Below are positions 55,132 to 64,000 of a stretch of 64,000 nt of DNA, one piece after another. Numbering within the stretch: position 1 is the stretch's first letter; every line of letters begins with the position of its first letter. Under the pieces are notes generated by a model. That model was not told where the DNA came from, did no database searches, and saw only the letters and a list, made by a program, of their open reading frames with translations. Where the stretch lies: positions 372,001-436,000 of the forward strand of contig NW_020194619.1 of the NCBI RefSeq assembly GCF_002865645.1, read 5' to 3'. The position numbers and the translations under genes are program-made. The stretch comes from Hyaloscypha bicolor E (lineage: Eukaryota; Ascomycota; Leotiomycetes; Helotiales; Hyaloscyphaceae).

Positions 55132-55817
55132 ATGGATAACCTATATGTTTATGTTGTAGAATACAACCACTTCTCAAGTTGAGCACTCCATGTGTGTTTC
55201 CTACTGAGAAGCAGATGAAAGTCAAATTTCATAGAAAAGATGGTGATAGAGTACACAGGGACTATCATCCGATATCAGGTAATTCGCCTCCTATGAAATA
55301 ATACTTCAGGTCCCTTGAACAACCTGTATTAAAGCATGGTTCCGCAGCGCTCTGATTGTTCAAAAGACTTATGATCGATGATCTGACGGTCATAGGCAGC
55401 CGTAGGTCCAAAATTTATCGTCATTTAAAATTTGCGCTGCTTTGGCTCTCCAGCAGAGGATTGACTAGAATAGAGCAGTGCTTCATTGTTTGCAAAAGAA
55501 AATTGTGGTTGTCTAAAACTCCGAATTAGGAAGTTCGAGGTCAGAATGCACCTGCCAAAAGTAGTTTTTGTTCCGGATTGGGGCAGGCATTTGATGGGGA
55601 CATTGAATATGGCTCTGAGACAACTGAGAAGAGTTGAATTGAAAATGCTCTCGCCACTTAATGGTACGCCCAAATTGCCTTCATATACACCATACGAAAT
55701 ACATATTGAACATCTGAACATATCTAATCACATCACCAGTACAGTATATCAGCATCCACGCATATCTCATGACATCGTCTCCAAGAATCATGGCCCATCC
55801 AATCATCCATCGTCTGA
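55132..55817. other. Intergenic between convergent genes
   Basis: 686 bp with the 3' ends of guf1 and the giant acidic-protein gene. A 147-codon plus-strand frame runs over the gene end and is largely antisense; no gene is seen. Confidence 0.5.
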
Positions 55818-58800
55818 TCAATTGAACACCTTCTTGGCCGAGGACCACAGGCTCTTTAGTGGTCCATTCGACTTCGACCTCTCCCGCTCCTTCTCCTTCT
55901 CTTTCTCCCTCGCAGACCTAGAAGATTGATGATATCTCGGTTGCTCCTTCACCAAATTCCCCTTCGCCCCAGTAACGGAAGTCTCCGGACTATCCTGACC
56001 ACCTTCAGCCGCCCTTTCCTCCTCTTCTCTCCTCCTCCTTCTTGCTTCACGTCTTTGCCTCCTATCTTCGTCATCTCTCTCCTGTTGTCTCCTCGACGCC
56101 TCATCTACCTCGGCCTTAGCACGCTCCACCTGTCTCCTCGTCTCCTCCCTAGCTTTTTTCAATTCCCTCTCTTCTTCTGATCTATGCCTTGCCCTCTCCT
56201 CTCTCACCTTCCTACTAGAAGAAGCGCGCTGAGAATGATGGTGCTGAGTTGAAGTGCTGCGCTCCAAATGTTTAGGGCGTTCACCATCCATCGAAAAGCG
56301 CGGTCGATCAATGATAGGAACCTTTTTGCTGTCACTCCTCTTAACTTCCTCCTTGACATGTGGTTTCTCCGTGGCAATGAGCTTCGCCTTGACGACACTC
56401 TCACCCTTCATATCGAGTAACTTCGGCTTCTTCCCATCGCCATCTCTTGCGCCGCTTGATCTGGAACTACTATGTCGTCTCGTAGATGATATACGTGTTG
56501 GGATGGAGGAGGAACCGATCTCCGGAGAAGCATGTTCATCTGCAACTGCCTTGCCAGACTCCGCTGCCTTTAGTCTTGCAGCTGCACGGGCGGCTTTGCG
56601 CATTTCATGGGCAGCTTGTTCTTCTGGTGTGCGATCGCTGCGGTGTTTCCTGCTATGAGGACTTGTGCTGCCAGCACTGACACCGCTGTCATGACGAGAA
56701 GGTTTCTTTGGTGAGGTTGGAGGAGTAGTTCCAAAGAACATGTTTTTCAACGAGTTCTCGCTTTCTCGACGTCGGCGGTGAAGAGGTGGACGTCCTTCGT
56801 CATTGAGTCCTTCTCTACTGGAGAGAGTCCTACTAGAACTCTTCGAGTGCCTGGAAGATCGATGCTTTCGGTGCTTGCTGGGTTCAGGAGATGGAGGCTC
56901 CCCTGAGACATCTTCTTCGACGACTTCTTCGAGTCCTTCAGGCTCGCCGACGATCGCTTTGTCACTCTGCTGATTTTCGGGCTCCTCGTGCTGGTCCTTG
57001 GATACGAGAAGTGCGGCAGCCACGGCGCCGACTGTTATCTCGGCGATTGGCACATCTTTGCCCTCAGGGGTGGCCTCGCTGGGCTCTTGGCTTTCCGGTG
57101 CTGGCGCTGAGACCGCCTCCTCCTTTGGAGCTTCTTGCGCGGGCTGGGGTGATTCTTCAGTGACCAGGGCACTTTCATCTGTATTTTCGGTCTCTAAGAC
57201 AACCTCCGGTTCGGCCACGTCCTTAGTAGCGTCTGAATCAGGTTGTGGGGTGTTCTCACTCGTAGGGGCATCGGTTTGTTCAGGGACAGGAGTGGGCTCG
57301 CAGGGCTCGCTCGTCTCGGGATTCTCTTGCTTCAGTTCTTCAGCGGAGGCAATTGCTTTCTCCTCTGGAATTGAAGCACTGTCCTCAACCTTTTCCTCCT
57401 CGTGGCTGGGAGCAGGTTCCTCTGGCCCGTTTTGAGCAGGTTCCACCTCTTTGGACTCGTCGTCCTGTGAGAAATTAGCCAAGATTCCAACGTCTCCTTC
57501 TAAGGTTCAGATGTATGGCTGCTTGGACTGGATGCGCAGTTAAGTCATCTTTACATTGTACTTGGCTCAAGCAGGAACAATCATCCGAAGTATGAACCGA
57601 AACGCCCCAGCCCCGCTAGCTGAAAAATAACCTGGGATACGGCACTGGGCATTTCTAGGTCCAACCGAACTTTCAGTCGGCAATGTGCCCACTGTAGCTG
57701 CCTCCGTCTGGAGAATGATCTTCGGGATTGAACCCAATGTCCGGAAACTGTCCGAATGATCATCTCAAGCACAAAGCCCAATGTACCGGAGACTTTCTGA
57801 ATATTTATCTCAGGCGCCAAGCTTAATGTCCTAGACACTGTCTGACCAAAGGTCGATTGAAATTTTGCCTGCCAAATCCTAACTTAAGTATTCGAAATAA
57901 ATAAAAAGGTACGTACCACTTCAGCCGGTGCACCTTCGGGCACTGAGCCTGGACCAACAGCTTCCTCTTCTTCCAGGGCACCAGGTGATTCAACTGGGGC
58001 CTCCGGGCTTGAATCTTCCGGCTTATCGTCCAAGATAGGCTCAGAAGCCTGCAAGATAGGTGCGTCCTGCTCGGACTTCGGTTCCTCCTGATCAGCATTT
58101 TCGATAACAGCTAATTCAGGCTCGGATTTAGGTTCTTCTGGAGCATTTTCCGTTTCGATTGGAGCACTTTCTTCAGGCTTTGGTGTTGTCCCCTAGTGGA
58201 ATTAGCCTTGAACGACAAATTTAAGATCCTTTTAAACTTTCATACCTCATGAGATGGAATTTCGTCAGCTATTGCCAGGGTATCATCTGATACTTCCTCT
58301 TTGGGCCCTACATCGTCCACAACAGATCCATCGACCTTGGCATTCTCACTCACGGGTTCTGGATCGTTAGAGGTTTCTTCCTCAGCTTTTAGTTCTTCGA
58401 CCTTTCAGAGAGTCAGTATTGAGGAGCATTGTGTTGAGATATGTGTTGTCTCAAACAAAAGAAGTTCTAAAATACGTACCACTGGAGCTGCAGTTTCCTC
58501 GACCTCGGTCGATGGATTTTCGCTCGCTGAAACCTCTGGGGCAGCCTCGACGATTGACTCGGATGACTCCTGCTTCTCTCCCTTTTCCTCCTAAACAAAT
58601 TAGCATCGGCGCATGAGTGAATTGCAGAAGTTAGGTGTTTCCACGAGCAAGAATATGCAGTGAATGAATCGTTTTGCGGTGGATAGGAAAAGCGGCACCG
58701 ATTCTCAATGACCCAAGTCGAAGTCGTACATTGAGCGAGTGTCGAAGAGGCACGGATATTATCCTTCAGTGTTTCCGAGATGGTTGAAGAAGGGAACTCT

Positions 58801-61800
58801 TCATTCTACCGCAAGTAGAGGAACATTCGCAGGGAGTTTTCTAAAATGTTCTAACTTGAATTGGGACATTAAGAACTCGATGCCGCTTTTTTGTCTACCA
58901 CGAGACCGTCTCGCCAAACTCTGCTTAGAAAAGGGCTTTAACTGAAAACCACGTGCTTACCTCAGAGAGACCATCCGCAGGAGCTGGCTCAATTTCACTC
59001 TCAATCTCAGCAGGGGCAGAAGCTAATTCACCGCCGGTGTGCTCTGGATTCTCTTGCAGGGTTGAAACTGGTTCCTCAGCCTGGATTTCCTCCTGCTCTT
59101 TCGCATCCGTTTCGGCGATCGCTGGTTCAGAATCTTGAATTTCGACCGCAGTATTATCTTGAGGGGCAGGCTCGGCGATGACAGGTTCAGAAACCGCTAG
59201 TACTTCCTCGATAGGCTTGTTTGCAGGCTCAATCACGCTGGCGTGCTCTTCTGGTGCAGACTCAGTTTCGATTGCTGCACTCTCGCTCTGAGGCACGGTT
59301 TCCTCGACAAATTCGACTGGTCCCTCGCTCTCACTAGCAGGTTTGACACTCTCAGCACTCGCATCGGCATTTTCTTCAACCTCTGGATATTCTGGTAATT
59401 CTTTGGGCTCGTCGTTTTGCGGCTGTTCGTCCAAGGGCTTGCTGTCCTCTGCCAAGTCGCTGCCCTCTGCCTTCTCCTCGAAGTCCGCGCTAGCGGGCAA
59501 AGCAGCATCACTTGGTTTCTCGGACTTCTCTTCTGGAACTAGGGAATGTTCGTCCGCTTGACTCTCTTCTTTTTGGGATTCTTGTTTATCGATAACGTCT
59601 TCCTTCGCCTCTTCAGCCAATGGCTGCTCAGAATCGGCGGCGGGCGCCTCGACATCTTCGCCGGCAGCGCTGGTCTCATTTTCCGCATTTTTGACTCCTT
59701 CGACATTATCTGAAGATGGGACAATGGGTTGCGGACCCTCGCTGGGAATACTGGGTTCAGGTTCCGTGCTCTTTTCTGCCTGTCCGAGTTCAATCTCATC
59801 GCCTTTGACGCTGGGAGTACTGGGCTCAGGGTCCATGCTCTTTTTCTCCTGTTCGGCTTCAACATCATCGTCCTTGGTCTCAGACTCCACTGCTGCCTCT
59901 GGAATTTCAGGACTTGATGCTTCGGCTTTCGGGTCGTCACAAGCTTCCCCGGTCTCCGCAGGAGCGCCGTCGCTAGCCAATTCTTCGACCTTTTCCTCTG
60001 GTGGCTCACTCGGAGCAGGCTCTGGTTCTGTGATGATTGCCTGAGCGGGCTCAGTCCGTTCATTCTCAACGATTTGCTCCTCCTCGCTTGCGGATGGTGC
60101 TGATTCCTCACTATCCTCTTCAGCAGTGACGTTTTCACCAGCATCTGCTTCTGGAATGGGCTCCTCCTGTGTCACGTCCTCGCTGACAGGGCTTTCGGTG
60201 GGTTTCTCAGGCTCTTGAGCTTCTGGTTCCTTACTTTCATGAGTAGACTCTGGATTTTTGAGCGTGTCCTCAACGTCATCGTTCGTAGAAGTCTCAGTAC
60301 TGTTCTCGTCATTCTTGACCGGAGCTGGCTCGCTGCTAGCTGGGACTTCCGGCACCAGCTCCTCGTGGTTATCTTTTGATTCGAGGACTGCGGCTACAAT
60401 CGTTCCAGCGGCAACGACAGCAGCTATTTCGGCGGCAGACTGCTCGGAGCTACCGTCGCTTGGTGGGGATGGAGTGCTTTCCTCGCCAGCATCTGGTGCT
60501 TGGGTTTCTGTGCTCTGACTCGTTTCCTCTGCTTTCTCTGCTCCTGGGACTTCAAGGATGTCCTTGCTAATCTCCGTATCGCCAGAAGCCGGGGCCTCAA
60601 CAACACCCTGGCTGTCTGAACCATTGGTAGGAACTAGGGGTTCCGTGCTTTCCTTGATCTCCTCGACATTTTCAGCAACTGCTGGTGGTAAAGGCGTCTC
60701 ACTCTCCACGGAAGGCTCTGGAATTGGTATGGAGGCAGAAGACTCGATCTTGGTAGGCTGATCACTGGTTTCACTATCTTCAGGCTCTTTTTCGGCCGCG
60801 GCAGGAGCAGGAATCTCCTCCATCTTCTGCTCAATAACCTCAACAGGTGCAGGAAGTGCCACCTCTTCGGCCACAGGCTCAGGAGCGGGTGTGGGACCAC
60901 TCGTCTCAGCAGGTTCATTTTGTTGTTCGACATCACCAGAAGGAGCCTCGTTCGGTTCCATTGTTTTTGGCGTTGGAACGGTCGCTGAAGAGGCCGGGCT
61001 TTCGTTGACTAAATTCTCACTCCCCTCCTCTTTCTGTAGTCTTAGGGCAGGATCGGAGGGCGCAGTCTCCGCAGTAGGCTCCGAACTTGGCTCGCCCTCG
61101 CTGGCACCGTCATCTAATGAATCTGGCTGCGGCTCAGGTGATGGGTCTGTGGTTCCGAGAGGAGGAACAACATCAGACGTCCCAGGAAGGATCGGCGCAA
61201 CAACCGCTTTCGACTTTCCCTTGTCTTTTCCTTTCCCACCCTTTTCGCTTTTTTTCTGCTTTTTGCTGGAGGTCTTGCTAGCCTTCTCTGGTTTTGGCCC
61301 TTTCTCGGCTTCAGCTAGGGCTTCGCGTTTCTCATTCTTTTCTGATTCCACAAGCGGTGGTCCTGGTGCCCTTTCCTTGCTCTTCTTTTCTACTCTTTTT
61401 TCGGGTTTCTTCTCGGTCTTCTTCTCTTTTTTTGTTTCCTTCTTCTTGGACTTCTTGTCTTGTTTCTCTGTGGATTTCGGAGCTTCTCCAGGAGGCCCTG
61501 GCGCTGGTGGCAATGTATCGTCTGAGAAGTGTACCGAGGCAGGACTGGATGTCCGTCGAGTTGGACGCAATATTCCTCTGGGAGAACCAGGAGTGAGTGG
61601 TGGTGGTGGTGGGTTGGCCTGTAGAAATCAGTTCAATGTTCCACGCCAATGCAGGCAGTCGAAGTCGAATGGCTTTTCCCCTACAAATTCTTTATACGTA
61701 GCCATATATAGGAATTTGGGAGACGATCGAATGAGATAAACTCACTTCACCCTCGGAACTTTTTGGTGGAGCATCACTCTCCCCTGCTTCGGGTTTTTCA

Positions 61801-62320
61801 CCTTCCTCCACTATTTCACCCGCATCCTTTGTATCATCGTTCGGCGTAACACCTTCGGGTGCGGATGGTGTCGTTGCAACGCTTGAACTACCTTCCCCGC
61901 CATTATCATCCTCAACCGATTCGTTTTCGACGCTGCCGTTTTCTGAACCCTCTTCAGAATCATCTGTCATAGGTGTCAGCGTCGCAGAGCTAGTTGGGCG
62001 TCTTACTCACCAAATACTTGATGTTGTAACGCCATGTTGTATGCGGCTTCAGGACTACCACAAACCACAGGTTTTCTGTACTGGACCGTCTGAATAGGGC
62101 CCCACGTATTTCTCTGTTTCTCGTACCGGGTAGTTGAGATTCCCCTTCCAAGGGGTGTGGTTTGTACGGTCTCCCAGCTGCTTACTTGCTTCTCGTACGT
62201 TGTGGTCTGAACAGGTCCCCAGCCAGGGGATGGTGGTTTCTCGAATTCGGTCGTCTGAACATTCGGCCAATCATGGTTAATCTGTTGCCTGCTTTTGGGA
62301 CGGTGTGAAGTGTTTTCCAT
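55818..62320 (-). CDS. Giant acidic Glu/Pro/Ser-rich protein with Trp/VQTT repeats and Arg/Glu coil
   Basis: Predicted seven exons: 62011-62320, 61746-61963, 58961-61618, 58480-58590, 58246-58401, 57917-58192, 55818-57464. All later introns are in phase 0, and the total is about 1791 aa. The front has four imperfect repeats (WPNVQTTEFEK, WGPVQTTTYEK, WETVQTT...TTRYEK, WGPIQTVQYRK). Then come acidic sequence, a PPPPPLTPGSPRGILRPTRR patch, a long Lys/Glu stretch, and about 1000 residues dominated by Glu, Pro, Ser and Ala. Two similar Ala/Val-rich segments (AEIAAVVAAGTIVAAVLESK, AEITVGAVAAALLVSKDQHE) recur. The C-terminus is Ser/Arg/His-rich, then a charged helix (EERELKKAREETRRQVERAK), ending LKSLWSSAKKVFN. 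Splitting into two genes is possible at the 452-bp intron. I do not recognise a named family. Confidence 0.65.
57700..57845. repeat. Diverged 45-bp tandem repeat inside the last intron of the giant gene
   Basis: Three units begin AA(C/G)C(C/T)(C/T)AATGT: CCCAATGTCCGGAAACTGTCC, CCCAATGTACCGGAGACTTTC and CTTAATGTCCTAGACACTGTC, spaced about 45 bases. On the minus strand they translate as a 15-residue repeat of the form xVSxTLxLxxEIxIx. Confidence 0.6.
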
Positions 62321-63753
62321 ACTTATGAGTGTACCTCTTGTAGAGATACAGGAGCAGGAACTTCGACAAGACTGAATTGGCTACAGCCCCTTCTTATCCT
62401 CTCCCCATGTTAGTGAGGTGGTGGAGATCAGGTTTCCTCGGCAATATGCGGGTACCCAACGTCAGGTACGATATTTTGGTGAAAACAACACCGAACAAAA
62501 TCCCGACACGGATGATGCTTGTAAATGAAAGGGGGATGAGAGATGACGTCCGTTAAAGCAGGAACAGAGGACCTGCCTATGGAAAAGATGGCAGTGAAAC
62601 AATTAAGTAGAGAATATTCTCTCATTGGGAATGGCCGAGAAAAGCCTCAAGGAAAGATTCGACACATTTCCACCCACGTCCTGATTGTCCCGCGGGGGCA
62701 ACCCCACGACACTGTTACTCGACGTCCGAGTGATCAATATTGGGCTGACTATCAATTGGAGAATTATGATGTACTGGCGCCACGTCGTGCTCACTGGTCT
62801 TCGAAATGCTCCCATGCTGAGGATACCCGCGATATCGCACTGGCACTGCGGCCCAACTATGCAGGCCACTACGCAACGGGTTAATGGCTGCGGCAAACTC
62901 TCGAGTCTCGCTGGCCGATATGCAGAAAATGTTTTGAGGTTCGTTAGGCCATGGGTTGTGCATCGTGCTAGAGGCTCGTTGGCTGGATATTGCTGATATC
63001 ATTCCCTACTGGTTCCTGAGTGTGGAGGGAGCACCCGTCCCGTCGAGCTGCCTGCATGGACAGTGGTGCTACGTGGTTCGCCTTGTCCGCCTTGTTGGCT
63101 ATCCCTGCAAGATCGGGTTTGAACGCTGGATTCCGTACGTTGCCGGGTGGTACCGTAGGTTGCATCACGAAAAGAATGTTCTCTCCAGCCGACACCAGGA
63201 TGGGCATGAAGGTTGGGTGAGAGAGGTGACAATCAGATGTCGATGTGTTGGCATCTCGAAATGTTCCGAGATGGTTCAGGGTTGGGTAAGCGAGGCCTCG
63301 TGACCGGAGGACCTTCACATGATCTCAGCCTGCACAGGGAGGTAGGGTTCTCTTTCCATTTGCGAGTTTGTAAGCCTTCTGTTCGAATTGCCACAACCAC
63401 GACCACCATGTGGAGATATGTTTCACAAATATGGAACATGACCAAGGAGCCAAACGGATAGCTGCCTTTCTTAGCATGGTCTGATTGGCGGTGAGGTTCA
63501 CTTGATACAGTTCTGCGAGGACTCAAGCTCGTTCATGATGGGGCTGGAACAATGACTAGAGTCGGTGTAGAAAGAGGTGTTCAGTATCTGAAAGATGTGC
63601 AGCAGATCCCAACGCCGGCTCGAAAATGGATCAGGAATCTTGATAACGCAGTATAATTCCAAGTAGCCAGAACTCCTTCAGCACAATGCAGGTCCCAGGT
63701 ACGAGAGTTCTCTTAGTGTATCAAAAAAAGCGGTGACCAGAATAGCGTCACAA
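62321..63753. other. Gene-poor region
   Basis: 1.4 kb between the start of the giant gene and the end of snf7. Several frames of 65-116 codons overlap on both strands with no recognised content; none is supported. Confidence 0.45.
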
Positions 63754-64000
63754 TCACATCGCCATCTCAGCCTGCAGCTTCCGGAGCTCTTCCTCTTCGT
63801 CTTCCTCCTCGGCATGAGCCTTTCCCTTGACTAGTGACACGTTAGAAAGAGATGGCAATGGATGGCCTGGTGAAACTTACGCTCGCCGTTCGCAGCCGCA
63901 GGTAGTCTGTGTATTTCGTCTGACACAGGAACAGTACCAGTCTTCAACATCTTGTTATCAAGTTGCTCCTGCTCAAGTTCTGCCAACTCATCATCCAACT
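63754..64000 (-). CDS. snf7: ESCRT-III subunit Snf7/Vps32, 3' part (cut by window edge)
   Basis: The last exon 63754-63830 and an exon from 63881 to the window edge, with intron 63831-63880 (50 bp, GTAAGT...TAG). The visible end reads LDDELAELEQEQLDNKMLKT, then GTVPVSDEIHRLPAAANGE, and after the intron LKGKAHAEEEDEEEELRKLQ with AEMAM and stop. This is the C-terminal MIM-bearing end of Snf7, including the terminal LRKLQAEMAM helix that Vps4-type MIT domains and Bro1 contact. Snf7 polymerises on endosomes to form intralumenal vesicles and also serves pH signalling. The N-terminal core lies outside the window. Confidence 0.92.

Noticed and set aside
60891..61739. Plus-strand 282-codon frame over the giant gene
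   Set aside because: Antisense of Glu/Pro-rich codons, which keep the opposite strand free of stops; no plausible promoter or motif.

Overview
The window is nuclear DNA of a filamentous ascomycete (Pezizomycotina). The evidence is short introns (about 47-130 bp) with GTRNGT donors and CTRAY-like branch sites, tightly packed housekeeping genes, AT-rich and RIP-like transposon remains, and family members typical of these fungi. The proteins look most like Leotiomycetes (Helotiales-type), but that placement is an impression only. Coding exons were assembled by hand from splice signals, so most models are predictions without transcript support.

Layout. 0-0.6 kb is an AT-rich relic. 0.6-8.97 kb holds, on the minus strand, a large protein with a fungal STAND-type N-terminal domain whose frame is interrupted by a TAG, a complex I subunit and a PrxQ/Dot5-type peroxiredoxin; a WW-domain protein follows on the plus strand. 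9.5-16.3 kb is an accessory stretch: a decayed CorA-like membrane gene, a four-exon gene for a small secreted protein made of five Cys/Trp/Asp-rich repeats, and an unrecognised disrupted gene. 17-19.7 kb returns to housekeeping (PRELI/Ups lipid carrier, a small conserved protein, a P-loop kinase). 20.2-28.3 kb is the most plastic part: two multi-exon coiled-coil genes, an unrecognised 277-aa gene, and a 2.9-kb DNA transposon with long inverted repeats, a 4-bp target duplication and a gypsy-like integrase transposase carrying RIP-like nonsense changes.

28.4-33.8 kb has LTO1, methionyl-tRNA synthetase, an SDR oxidoreductase and the NAA10 acetyltransferase. 33.8-37.4 kb is gene-poor. 37.4-46.6 kb has a small multipass membrane protein, a phosphoglycerate-mutase-like phosphatase, a PNPOx-like flavoprotein with a C-terminal membrane anchor, a SET-domain protein and a small anchored coiled protein. 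47.2-55.1 kb has a DysF-domain protein, a PPR protein, Mad2 and the mitochondrial elongation factor Guf1 (the last two divergent from a 180-bp spacer). 55.8-62.3 kb is one predicted seven-exon gene for an about 1790-residue acidic, low-complexity protein. The right edge cuts the ESCRT-III gene snf7.

No operon-like or cluster logic links the genes; the mitochondrial proteins (complex I, Ups-like, PPR, Guf1) are scattered. The strongest candidates for something undescribed are the secreted five-repeat protein (11.8-12.6 kb), the coiled-coil gene family around the transposon (20-28 kb), the integrase transposon itself and the giant acidic protein with an N-terminal Trp/VQTT repeat.
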